A program made the translations under genes and the position numbers. A stretch of DNA of 64,000 bases from Tepidimicrobium xylanilyticum. GTDB taxonomy: Bacteria; Bacillota; Clostridia; Tissierellales; Tepidimicrobiaceae. The notes below the pieces were generated by a model. That model searched no databases. It was not told the DNA's origin and worked only from the letters and a program-made list of their open reading frames with translations. This document shows, piece by piece, positions 27,755 through 36,480 of the stretch (the stretch's first letter is position 1; every line of letters starts with the position of its first letter). The stretch spans positions 218,751 to 282,750 of the forward strand of contig NZ_FNNG01000003.1 in NCBI RefSeq assembly GCF_900106765.1. Reading direction: 5' to 3'.

Positions 27755-27829
27755 GTGATCATAATAAACTTAATAAAGTCTAAAGAGAACTATATAAATA
27801 TAAAAACACGGCCTATGAGTATTTTTTGA
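27755..27829 (+). CDS. Leader peptide of the ABC exporter attenuator (24 codons)
   Basis: Starts at GTG 27755 with a strong AAGGAGG (27739-27745), nine bases spacing from GGAGG, and ends at TGA 27827. 24 residues, ending in RPMSIF. The codons for Arg-Pro-Met contain GGCCTATG (27810-27817), which is complementary to the left arm of the first terminator (CATAGGC in 27851-27858). A ribosome finishing this peptide would mask GGCCTATG and let the terminator form; one stalled earlier would leave it free to disrupt the terminator. The peptide probably has no role other than regulation. Confidence 0.75.
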   Translation: MIIINLIKSKENYINIKTRPMSIF

Positions 27830-27850
27830 TATAATTCTATCAGCCCATAC

Positions 27851-27882
27851 CCATAGGCGTGTTTGCCTATGGTTTTTATTTT
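27851..27882 (+). terminator. Attenuator terminator 1 upstream of the ABC exporter
   Basis: CCATAGGC/GCCTATGG, eight perfect pairs, GTGTTT loop, then TTTTTATTTT. It lies 21 bases after the leader peptide stop. The left arm can alternatively pair with 27810-27817 in the leader codons. Confidence 0.85.
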
Positions 27883-27952
27883 GAATATAATGTTAATTTC
27901 AATTTTTTGGCTCTTAGGAATAATTAGGCCTATTTTTAATAGTTTATTGCAT

Positions 27953-27997
27953 AAAACCATAGGATTGTAGACATTTTGTCACATCTTATGGTTTTTT
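27953..27997 (+). terminator. Attenuator terminator 2 upstream of the ABC exporter
   Basis: AAAACCATAGGAT pairs with ATCTTATGGTTTT (13 pairs, one G-U) and is followed by a T-rich tract. It repeats the CCATAGG word of terminator 1, so it could also respond to the leader codons. Confidence 0.75.
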
Positions 27998-28027
27998 ATA
28001 TTTTACGATTTAAGAAGGAGGGTAGTT

Positions 28028-29830
28028 ATGAAGGAAATAAAAAAATTATTCGAATTTATGACTGGTTACAGAAAGATTTATTTGTTAGGAATGGTATGTA
28101 TTATCCTCTCTCAAATTTTTAGCATGCTATCTCCCTTAGTAGTTAGAACCACAATAGATTCCATCATTGGGGATGAAGTAATCAGTTCTAAAATAATGAA
28201 GAATATTATAGATCTTTGGGGAGGCAAATTTTTCTTAAGGAATAATATATGGTTAATCGGCAGCATCATAGTAGTAATAACCTTATTAAGAGGATTATTC
28301 TTATACTTTAAGAATACTTTATCCAGCAAAGCCGCAGAGCATACTACTAAAAAAATTAGAGATTTACTTTATGACCATATACAAAGACTTCCATATGAAT
28401 ACCATATAAAAGCAGAGACGGGTGACCTGGTTCAAAGGTGTACCTCAGATGTGGAAACCATTAAGAGATTTTTATCCATTCAGTTGGTGGAAGTGGCAGG
28501 CTCCTTATTTATGGTAATATTGGTCTTTTATATTATGGTTAGCTTAAATGTAAAAATGGCCCTAGTATCTACCATTACCATGCCTGTAATATTTGCTTTT
28601 GCGTTTATATTCTTTTCTAAGGTGAAAATCGTCTTTCAAAATTCCGATGAAGCTGAAGCTGAACTAACTACAGTCCTTCAAGAAAATTTAACTGCTGTAA
28701 GGGTAGTAAAGGCTTTTGCAAGACAGGATTATGAGATAAAGAAATTTGATGAAAAAAATAAAGAATATAGGAACAAAAGCCAGAAATTAATCAATCTTCT
28801 AGCTGTATATTGGGCAGTATCAGATTTTCTCTGTTTTTTGCAAATAGGTTTGGTATTGGTCTTTGGAAGCTTTTGGGCTGTTAGAGGAGATATATCTTTA
28901 GGTACTTTAGTAGCTTTTATAAGTTATATAAACATGCTCCTATGGCCCATTAGGCAAATGGGACGAACTCTTACAGATATGGGAAAAGCTGTAGTCTCTG
29001 TAAGGCGTATTGAAGAAATATTAAACCAACCCATAGAAATATTAGAGGAAAAGGGAGAAAAACCTGCTATTCATGGTAATATCTCCTTTGAAAAGGTTTG
29101 GTTTGGATATGACAAAGCTAATCCTGTGCTAAAGGACATATCTTTTACAGTAAAAGCTGGCAGCACCCTAGCCCTAATTGGACCTACTGGATCAGGAAAA
29201 AGTTCATTGGTCCATCTACTGTCTAGGCTATACGATTATGATAAAGGTTCTATAAAAATTGATGACATGGAATTGAAGGACATAGATAAAAAGTGGATTA
29301 GAAAAAATGTAGGAATAGTCCTTCAAGAACCCTTTTTATATGCGAAGACCATTAGAGATAACATTAAACTGGCAGATCCTACTATTAAAGATGATAAGGT
29401 TTATGAATCTGCAAAGATTGCTAGTGTTCACAAAGATATAATGTCCTTCGACAAAGGCTATGATACCTACGTAGGAGAAAGAGGAGTATCACTATCTGGA
29501 GGACAAAAACAAAGAATAGCTATAGCTAGAACTATTATTAACAACTGTCCTATTGTGATATTTGACGATTCTTTATCAGCTGTAGACACAGAAACGGATA
29601 TTGCTATTAGAAAAGCTTTAAAAAATAGACAGAGTAAATCTACCACGATAATAATATCCCACAGAATTGCTACAGTATCCGAAGCAGATATGATTTTAGT
29701 CATGGACAAAGGCAGAATAGTCCAAAAGGGAAGCCATGAGGAATTGTTAAAGGAAGAGGGATTGTATAAAAGAATTTATCAGATTCAAAATCCCACTGAA
29801 GAATTCATGGACCTAAATCTTAGAACATAA
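28028..29830 (+). CDS. ABC exporter subunit 1 (degenerate Walker B)
   Basis: Half-transporter of 600 residues: six membrane helices (about 20-310) and a nucleotide-binding domain (345-590) with Walker A IGPTGSGKSS, signature [10 protein letters not shown] and Walker B IVIFDDSLSAVD. The catalytic Glu after Walker B is Asp (DD rather than DE), which marks the degenerate ATP site of heterodimeric exporters such as BmrCD, LmrCD or TM287/288. Pairs with the next gene, 14 bases downstream. Drug, peptide or lipid efflux is likely; substrate unknown. Expression is probably gated by the leader attenuator. Confidence 0.93.
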   Translation: MKEIKKLFEFMTGYRKIYLLGMVCIILSQIFSMLSPLVVRTTIDSIIGDEVISSKIMKNIIDLWGGKFFLRNNIWLIGSIIVVITLLRGLFLYFKNTLSSKAAEHTTKKIRDLLYDHIQRLPYEYHIKAETGDLVQRCTSDVETIKRFLSIQLVEVAGSLFMVILVFYIMVSLNVKMALVSTITMPVIFAFAFIFFSKVKIVFQNSDEAEAELTTVLQENLTAVRVVKAFARQDYEIKKFDEKNKEYRNKSQKLINLLAVYWAVSDFLCFLQIGLVLVFGSFWAVRGDISLGTLVAFISYINMLLWPIRQMGRTLTDMGKAVVSVRRIEEILNQPIEILEEKGEKPAIHGNISFEKVWFGYDKANPVLKDISFTVKAGSTLALIGPTGSGKSSLVHLLSRLYDYDKGSIKIDDMELKDIDKKWIRKNVGIVLQEPFLYAKTIRDNIKLADPTIKDDKVYESAKIASVHKDIMSFDKGYDTYVGERGVSLSGGQKQRIAIARTIINNCPIVIFDDSLSAVDTETDIAIRKALKNRQSKSTTIIISHRIATVSEADMILVMDKGRIVQKGSHEELLKEEGLYKRIYQIQNPTEEFMDLNLRT

Positions 29831-29844
29831 TGGAGGTGAGAAAC

Positions 29845-31647
29845 ATGGATAAGGAAAAAATCAACATTAATGTATGGAGAAACTTTGCCCAACTTATAAG
29901 ATCCCAGGGTAAAAATATTGTATTTCTATTTATAATTATGATAGGAGTAGGAGTATTAGATTCAGTTTTTCCACTGTTTTCTAAATATGTAATAGACAAT
30001 TTCATTGCAAAAAACACCCTCCATGGGCTTGATAAATTCATCCTCATATTTCTTTCGATAATACTAATCCAAGGTATAAATGTATTCCTATTTTTAGTCC
30101 TAGCAGGAAAAATAGAAACCAATATATCCTATGACATAAGAAAGATGGGCTTTGAAAAACTTCAGTTGCTTCCTTTATCTTATTATGATAAAAAGGCTGT
30201 TGGTTGGTTAATGGCTAGAATGACGTCTGATATAAATAGAATTAGTGAAACCATTTCCTGGGGATTAGTGGATTTTTCTTGGGGAATTGCCATGATGTTA
30301 GCCATAGTCATTGCCATGTTTAATCTAAATGTAAAATTAGCATTAATAGCATTAACAGTGGTACCTCCATTGGCTATTACAAGCGCATACTTCCAAAAGA
30401 AAATCCTTAAAGCTCAAAGAGAGGTAAGAAAAATTAATTCCAAGATTACTGCCGCTTATAATGAGGATATATCTGGTGCAAAAACCACCAAAGTATTGGT
30501 TAGGGAAGATATCAACCTAGAGGAATTTAGCTTAATTACTGAAGATATGTTAAAGGCTTCTATAAGGGCCACCATAATTTCCTCCTTGTATATTCCTATA
30601 GTGTTAGTGCTGGGAAGTATTGGAACAGCTCTTGTATTAAATGCTGGTGGAAAAAACGTAATAATGGGAAGCATCAGTTATGGTACCCTGGTAGCCTTCA
30701 TATCCTATACTATGCAGTTCTTTGAGCCCATAAGACAATTGGCAATAATCTTTGCTGAGGTTCAATCTGCTCAAGCCTCTGCTGAAAGGGTTTTTTCCCT
30801 TTTAGATGAAAAACCTTCCATTACCGATAGAAGAGATGTAGTAGTAAAATATGGAGACTTATTTAATCCAATAAAGGAAAACTGGCCTGAAATTAAAGGT
30901 GAAATAGAGTTTCGAAATGTATCCTTTGCCTATGAAAACGGAAAAGAAGTTTTAAAGGATTTTAATCTAAAAGTTAAACCTGGAGAAACCATAGCCTTAG
31001 TCGGTGAGACAGGTTCAGGAAAGTCTACAATAGTAAATCTGTTATGTAGATTCTATGAATCTACCTCTGGAAAAATATTAATAGATGGAATTGATTATAA
31101 AGATATGCCTCAGGTTTGGATACACGAAAATCTAGGATATGTTCTCCAAACTCCCCATCTATTTAGTGGAACTATTAAGGAAAATATAAAATACGGAAAC
31201 CTTAATGCCACAGAAGAGGATATAATAAGAGCCAGTAAGTTAGCTAATTGCCATGAGTTCATTATGGAAATGGAAAAAGGGTACGATAGTCCCGTGGGAG
31301 AAGGAGGAAGTCTGTTATCTACAGGTCAAAAACAGCTAATTTCATTTGCAAGAGCTCTAATTAGACAACCTAAAATACTAGTATTGGATGAAGCCACTTC
31401 CTCTATTGATACTGAAACTGAAAAGATGATACAGGATGCAATTGAAAAAATTCTTGAAGGCAAAACCAGCTTTATTATAGCCCATAGATTATCTACCATC
31501 CGAAACGCTAATAGAATTCTAGTAATCAAAGATGGAAAAATAATAGAAGAAGGAGATCACGAAACTTTAATAGATAGAAAGGGTTACTACTATAATCTAT
31601 ATGTAAATCAGTTTATAAAGGAAAAGAGTATGGAAATGTTAGGATAA
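29845..31647 (+). CDS. ABC exporter subunit 2 (canonical Walker B, altered signature)
   Basis: 600 residues, six membrane helices then a nucleotide-binding domain with Walker A VGETGSGKST, signature LLSTGQKQL in place of LSGGQ, and intact Walker B ILVLDEATSSID. The altered signature faces the Asp-type Walker B of subunit 1, and the intact Glu faces the canonical signature of subunit 1. This gives one degenerate and one active ATP site, the classic heterodimer arrangement. ATG 29845 has GGAGG eight bases upstream; the in-frame ATG at 29830 overlaps the stop of subunit 1. Confidence 0.93.
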   Translation: MDKEKININVWRNFAQLIRSQGKNIVFLFIIMIGVGVLDSVFPLFSKYVIDNFIAKNTLHGLDKFILIFLSIILIQGINVFLFLVLAGKIETNISYDIRKMGFEKLQLLPLSYYDKKAVGWLMARMTSDINRISETISWGLVDFSWGIAMMLAIVIAMFNLNVKLALIALTVVPPLAITSAYFQKKILKAQREVRKINSKITAAYNEDISGAKTTKVLVREDINLEEFSLITEDMLKASIRATIISSLYIPIVLVLGSIGTALVLNAGGKNVIMGSISYGTLVAFISYTMQFFEPIRQLAIIFAEVQSAQASAERVFSLLDEKPSITDRRDVVVKYGDLFNPIKENWPEIKGEIEFRNVSFAYENGKEVLKDFNLKVKPGETIALVGETGSGKSTIVNLLCRFYESTSGKILIDGIDYKDMPQVWIHENLGYVLQTPHLFSGTIKENIKYGNLNATEEDIIRASKLANCHEFIMEMEKGYDSPVGEGGSLLSTGQKQLISFARALIRQPKILVLDEATSSIDTETEKMIQDAIEKILEGKTSFIIAHRLSTIRNANRILVIKDGKIIEEGDHETLIDRKGYYYNLYVNQFIKEKSMEMLG

Positions 31648-31677
31648 TATTAACAATTAATAAGTTGTTCCTAAATT

Positions 31678-31715
31678 AGTAGACAAAGTAATTTAATTAA
31701 ATTACTTTGTCTACT
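31678..31715. terminator. Bidirectional terminator between converging operons
   Basis: 17-base-pair perfect stem AGTAGACAAAGTAATTT and complement around AATT, where the exporter and the importer ATPase genes converge. Confidence 0.9.
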
Positions 31716-32397
31716 TTAAAGGCATTATATCAAAATAAGATTCAATTAATTTCCTAGCATCTTTTATATTTTTATTTACTACTTTCTTTACTTTAGTAGG
31801 CTTTTGGGTTAGCATTACTATTTTATCTCCCAATTCCAAAGCTTCCTCTATATCATGTGTTACTAAAATACAAGTCTTATTCTCTATATCTCTTAACTGT
31901 TTAAAAAACTGCATTACAACGGATTTACTCTTTATATCAAGTGATTTAAAAGGTTCATCCATTATTAGTACATTGGAAGGGTAGGCAAAAGCTCTTAGTA
32001 TGCTTACCTTCTGTCTCATTCCACCACTCAATTTTTTTGGATAATAGTATTTATATTCTTCTAGATTGACCAATTTTAAGTATTTATCTATTATATTTTC
32101 CATTTGCTTTCTATCCATATTTCCCCTTAACACAAATTCCAGATTTTCCTTTACATTTTTCCATTTAATAAGCCTATCCTCCTGAAAAACATAGGATATT
32201 CTTTCATCCTTAAATCCAATTATTTGGCCTGAATCCATTGGGATTATACCTGCTATTATATTTAATAATGTGGTCTTTCCACATCCAGAAGGCCCCAATA
32301 TGCATGTAGTCTTATTTGATTCAAAGTCTATGCTTATATTATCTAATACTTTTAAATTCCCATAATATTTAGTTATCCCTTCCACCTTATATGCCAT
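31711..32397 (-). CDS. NitT/TauT-type ABC transporter ATP-binding protein
   Basis: 228-residue importer ATPase (SsuB/TauB/NrtD type) with Walker A GPSGCGKTT, signature LSGGMRQK, Walker B LIMDEPFKSLD and switch histidine VTHDIEEA. It couples to the permease one base away and the lipoprotein further upstream. Substrate: see the binding protein. Confidence 0.92.
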   Translation of the reverse strand: MAYKVEGITKYYGNLKVLDNISIDFESNKTTCILGPSGCGKTTLLNIIAGIIPMDSGQIIGFKDERISYVFQEDRLIKWKNVKENLEFVLRGNMDRKQMENIIDKYLKLVNLEEYKYYYPKKLSGGMRQKVSILRAFAYPSNVLIMDEPFKSLDIKSKSVVMQFFKQLRDIENKTCILVTHDIEEALELGDKIVMLTQKPTKVKKVVNKNIKDARKLIESYFDIMPLK

Positions 32398-32398
32398 A

Positions 32399-33160
32399 TT
32401 ATCCCTTCCAATCGTTGATATGGAATAAATTATCTAGTCTATTTAATATGAATTCTAATAATTTGGAGATCAATAATATTATTATAATCCAAGCAAAAAC
32501 TGCTGAAGTATTTAGATAGGTTTTCTCCAATTGGAGACTATTGCCTATTCCATAATTAGGTTGTGATAAGGCTTCCCCTGCAATTACCATTTTTAAATTA
32601 AGGCCTAAAGTGGATGAAAACACATTACTTAAACTGTAAAGTATGCTAGGAATATATATATACTTTATGATATAGATCCTATCTACTTTATAGAACCGTG
32701 CCATCTCAATTATATCCTTATCCACATTCTTAATGCTCTTTAATACGGTTTCATACAATATGGGAAATATCATAATAAATCCTACGAACAGAGGAACTAC
32801 CTCATTATCCAACCATATGAGGGCCAATATGATTATGGCCATAGTTGGTACAGAACTTAAAAAATTGGTCACAGGAACCATTAAATGGTGAACCATCTTA
32901 AATACACTTGCCAAAACTCCAATAAATATGGCTAAGACAAGCGAAATAATGAAGCCAACCAAACTTCTAAACAAAGAATATTTTATTATACTAAAAAAGT
33001 AGCGCCCTTTAATTATATTTATTAAACTTGCTATAGTGCTTTTAACGGTAGGAAATATAACTTCATTATCCACAATTCTAGACAGTAATGTCCAAAAGAT
33101 TATTATAATGCCTTTAGAAATAAGGGAGAATTTCCTACCTTTCAAAGAATAAATCTTCAT
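32399..33160 (-). CDS. NitT/TauT-type ABC transporter permease
   Basis: 253 residues, about six membrane helices, with the EAA-type loop VDKDIIEMARFYKVDRIYIIKYIYIPS. BPD_transp_1 family, SsuC-like. It overlaps the binding-protein gene by 26 bases (33135-33160), so the operon is tightly coupled. Confidence 0.9.
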   Translation of the reverse strand: MKIYSLKGRKFSLISKGIIIIFWTLLSRIVDNEVIFPTVKSTIASLINIIKGRYFFSIIKYSLFRSLVGFIISLVLAIFIGVLASVFKMVHHLMVPVTNFLSSVPTMAIIILALIWLDNEVVPLFVGFIMIFPILYETVLKSIKNVDKDIIEMARFYKVDRIYIIKYIYIPSILYSLSNVFSSTLGLNLKMVIAGEALSQPNYGIGNSLQLEKTYLNTSAVFAWIIIILLISKLLEFILNRLDNLFHINDWKG

Positions 33161-34157
33161 CAGGAATTTTTCCTCCTATGAAATCGGGTGAAAAGTCCAT
33201 AATGGCTTCAAAGTAAACATTGTACTCCTCCCTGCTGTCTTCAATTGAAAAAGAGCCTATATTCATCCTTTCTATACCCTTTATAATTGGTTCCTTTCCA
33301 ACTCCTAACTCTAATTCCTCGGAAATATCTCCTAATTCCTCTGGATTCTCCTTAGCCCATTTAATGCTCTCTTCGTATAGTTTGATAAACTCATCAACAA
33401 ATTCCTTATTGTTTTCAATTAGATCTGACTTCATTATTAAGCTAGCCTGAGGAAATCCACTCTTTGTTCCAGCTATATGGCTCCATTCCTCATTTAAATC
33501 TAATACTATCTTGGCATCCTCTTTCTTCATCAATATATTGGTTGCCAGGGGTTCAGAAAGAAGGGCCAAATTAAATTTTCCACTTAAGAAGGCAGGTCCT
33601 ACTTCTGAAGCAGCATTTAAATAAGTGATTTTTACGTCCTCATCTGGTTGAATCCCATTTTGAGAAAGCACAAATCTGAGTACCAAATCAGGGGTAAGCC
33701 CTTTTCCAAAAGCACATACTTCCTTTCCTATTAAGTCTTCAAATCCTTCCACATCTTCAGTGCTGACTAAATACATACTTCCCCAAGTAGCAGTGCCCAT
33801 CAATTTATAGGAAAGTCCTTTATTATAAGCTTGAGCAGCTAGGTTGGAAGGTACTATAGCAATATCTGCTTCCTCTTTTAATATCTTTGTAACTAGTAAA
33901 TCTGGACTTTTCTGTATTTCAAAATCGATATTGATGTTCTCATCTATAACAGGATTGTCCTTCATTAGTTTAGCAACAGTTAAAGCTGGAATGCCATCTC
34001 TAAAACAGAACTCTATAGTAATAGGCTCTTGAGACTTTTGAGTTTCTTCCGACTTAGTAGCAGTTTCTTGCATTTGAACTTCTTGCGATTTACACCCGGA
34101 CATAAAAGCAATTAGAAAGACTAACATTAATAATATTATTAAACATTTTTTCTTCAT
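33135..34157 (-). CDS. NMT1/SsuA-type solute-binding lipoprotein
   Basis: 340-residue binding protein with a lipoprotein signal ending FMSGC (Cys22) and the NMT1/THI5-like pattern: ILKEEADIAIVPSNLAAQAYNKG, GKEVCAFGKGLTPDLVLRFVL, GKFNLALLSEPLATNIL. The family takes up sulphonates, pyrimidine (thiamine precursor) or nitrate; no neighbouring thi or ssu genes and no TPP riboswitch decide between them. ATG 34157 has GGGGAGG upstream; the longer frame from 34208 is rejected. Confidence 0.88.
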   Translation of the reverse strand: MKKKCLIILLMLVFLIAFMSGCKSQEVQMQETATKSEETQKSQEPITIEFCFRDGIPALTVAKLMKDNPVIDENINIDFEIQKSPDLLVTKILKEEADIAIVPSNLAAQAYNKGLSYKLMGTATWGSMYLVSTEDVEGFEDLIGKEVCAFGKGLTPDLVLRFVLSQNGIQPDEDVKITYLNAASEVGPAFLSGKFNLALLSEPLATNILMKKEDAKIVLDLNEEWSHIAGTKSGFPQASLIMKSDLIENNKEFVDEFIKLYEESIKWAKENPEELGDISEELELGVGKEPIIKGIERMNIGSFSIEDSREEYNVYFEAIMDFSPDFIGGKIPDEDLFFER

Positions 34158-34339
34158 TTCTAATACCTCCCCATCATAATATAATATCGTAAAATGATTA
34201 TTTTTCAAGAGACAAAGCCTCTAAATAAATATAATATCTTTTTAGTTCTTCTCTCTTTTTCAATAATTCATTTCACATGGGCAGCAAAATTTATCCATAT
34301 TAATAAATATTTAAAATGGAAAATCATATATCCTAATTA

Positions 34340-34381
34340 AAAGACTCCATCCATTATATCAAATAAAGAGATGGAGTCTTT
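34340..34381 (-). terminator. Terminator after the PAP2 gene
   Basis: 12-base-pair AAAGACTCCATC/GATGGAGTCTTT stem with an 18-base loop, TTTTAATTAGG on the minus strand. Confidence 0.75.
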
Positions 34382-34411
34382 AATTCAACTAATTAGAATA
34401 TTTGCCAATTT

Positions 34412-35023
34412 TCATTTGTTCGATCTCATAGTTTTTATAGATCCATGGGTAAAAATGAGTCCAACAATAAATCCCATTAAGACATCCGTTGGCCAATGGA
34501 CACCTAAATAAATCCTACTAAGGCCTATTAAAGCAATAATTATAAAATTTAGAAGCCATATCATAGTTTTCAGGCCTCTATTATTAATTTTTCTAGTAAT
34601 TAAATAGGTCATAGTAGAATAAAAGGTCATGGATACCATGGCATGCCCACTGGGAAAACTATAGCCCCCCTGCTCTATTAAGAAAAATTCTAAAGGTCTG
34701 GTTCTTATGAATATGTTTTTAAGAATCACATTTAATCCATAAGAACCAATAGTTGATAGGAATAACAAATAGATTTCCCTTTTTCTCTTTCCTTTCAGCA
34801 TATATAAAAGTATCATTATACCCATGAGAATAAAGAAATATGCCGACCCTAGATAGGTTATTTTTTTCATAACTTTTATGCCTGAAGGAGTAACTTTGTC
34901 ATGGATATATTCCATGATAAACTGATCGAATATTATGCCCTCTTTAGAGCCCCTAACCATTATCCCTATAATCAAAAATATAGCTATTAATACAGCATTT
35001 AACAATATTAAACTTCTTTCCAT
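34412..35023 (-). CDS. PAP2-family membrane phosphatase
   Basis: 203-residue protein with about five membrane helices and the three-part PAP2 active site: KNIFIRTRP, SFPSGHAM and SRIYLGVHWPTDV, with the catalytic histidines present. Probably dephosphorylates undecaprenyl pyrophosphate or another lipid phosphate on the outer membrane face. ATG 35023 has GGAGG four bases upstream. It follows lpdA by 34 bases but need not be functionally linked to glycine cleavage. Confidence 0.9.
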   Translation of the reverse strand: MERSLILLNAVLIAIFLIIGIMVRGSKEGIIFDQFIMEYIHDKVTPSGIKVMKKITYLGSAYFFILMGIMILLYMLKGKRKREIYLLFLSTIGSYGLNVILKNIFIRTRPLEFFLIEQGGYSFPSGHAMVSMTFYSTMTYLITRKINNRGLKTMIWLLNFIIIALIGLSRIYLGVHWPTDVLMGFIVGLIFTHGSIKTMRSNK

Positions 35024-35057
35024 AATCCCTCCAATAAAGAAAGATAGCAAGAATCTG

Positions 35058-36470
35058 CTATCTCCTTTTTCTTGGTGGAGCCATGTGAATTGCTTTATCG
35101 TCTAAACCATGCACTGCTTCCATAAAAGCTTCACTTAAAGTTGGATGTGCGTGTATGGTTCTTGTAATGCTGTCTACATCCATACCATTGGCTATGGCTA
35201 AGGCTCCTTCATGTATTAAATCATTAGCATGAGGGCCTAGTATTGTCACTCCTAGGACTCTATTATCCCTTTTGGAAGCAAATACCTTTATAAATCCCTC
35301 GCCTTCACCTAAAGACAATGCTTTTCCATTGGCAGCAAAAAGGAATTTGCTTACTTTGTAGTCGATTCCCTTTTCCTTTAATTCTCCTTCAGTTGAACCA
35401 ACATAGGCTACCTCGGGTAGCGTAAATACACAGTTAGGATATATATCTAAATTGATATCGGGAGTTAATCCCATTATCTTTTCCATCACATATACGCCTT
35501 GAGCTGAAGCCACATGGGCTAATTGAATACCTAAATCATTAACATCCCCTATGGCATAAATACCTTTAACTGTAGTTTCAAAGTTTTCATCTACTTTAAT
35601 ACCATTGTGGTCATATTCAACTCCTATATCGTTTAAATTTAGTCCTTCAACCACAGGGCCTCTACCAGAAGCAATAAGAACTTTATCTCCTATCACTTCA
35701 ATTTCTTCATCCTTATTCTTATATCGAGCAATAACCTTTAATTTATCCCCTTCTTTTACAATTTCCTTAGCTCTTATATCCACATAGGTTTCCATACCCT
35801 GTTTTTTGAAGAACATAGGTAATCTTCTAGTTAGTTCCATATCTACATTCTTCAATATCCTAGAAGCAAGAAGTATTACCTTAGAGCCTAGCTCTTGATA
35901 TATGCTTGCAAACTCCAATCCTATTACCCCGCCACCTATGACAATTAGTGTTTCGGGTATCTCTTCCATTTCTAAAAGATCATCGCTGGTAATAACTCCT
36001 TCTAGGTCTACGCCTTTTGTTTCCGTCATAGTTGGCTTGGAACCAGTTGCAATAACTATATTGTCCACCGTTATTTCACGGGTATTTCCATCCTTTAAAT
36101 TTACTATTATAGTTTTCTCATTTTTAATTTGTGCCTTTCCAGGAATGAATTCTATATTTTTATAAGAGGATATTAGCTGTTCAATACCTTTAACTAGCTG
36201 ATTTACTACCTGTCTTTTTCTTTCCTGAAGCGCTTTTCCATCTAATCTATAGTTTTCTACGGTAATCCCAAACTCTTCTGCTCTTCTTAAATCGCGCATT
36301 ATTTCTGCATTTCTAAAGTAAGTTTTAGTGGGGATACAGCCTCGGTTGAGGCATGTTCCCCCTATTTCTCTTTCCTCAATTAAATATATATTTGCGCCTA
36401 GCTGAGCTCCTCTTATTGCTGCTACATAACCTCCTGGACCTGCACCAATTACTGCGATATTTTTAGTCAA
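35058..36470 (-). CDS. lpdA: Dihydrolipoyl dehydrogenase (glycine cleavage L-protein)
   Basis: FAD flavoprotein (470 residues) that reoxidises the dihydrolipoyl arm of GcvH, passing electrons to NAD+. N-terminal FAD motif VIGAGPGGYVAA, redox disulphide Cys40/Cys45 (GGTCLNRGCIPTK), NAD motif IGGGVIGLEFAS and C-terminal HAHPTLSEAFMEAV with the catalytic His-Glu pair. No N-terminal lipoyl domain. Last gene of the gcv operon, 10 bases after gcvPB. Confidence 0.96.
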   Translation of the reverse strand: MTKNIAVIGAGPGGYVAAIRGAQLGANIYLIEEREIGGTCLNRGCIPTKTYFRNAEIMRDLRRAEEFGITVENYRLDGKALQERKRQVVNQLVKGIEQLISSYKNIEFIPGKAQIKNEKTIIVNLKDGNTREITVDNIVIATGSKPTMTETKGVDLEGVITSDDLLEMEEIPETLIVIGGGVIGLEFASIYQELGSKVILLASRILKNVDMELTRRLPMFFKKQGMETYVDIRAKEIVKEGDKLKVIARYKNKDEEIEVIGDKVLIASGRGPVVEGLNLNDIGVEYDHNGIKVDENFETTVKGIYAIGDVNDLGIQLAHVASAQGVYVMEKIMGLTPDINLDIYPNCVFTLPEVAYVGSTEGELKEKGIDYKVSKFLFAANGKALSLGEGEGFIKVFASKRDNRVLGVTILGPHANDLIHEGALAIANGMDVDSITRTIHAHPTLSEAFMEAVHGLDDKAIHMAPPRKRR

Positions 36471-36480
36471 TTAATGACAC

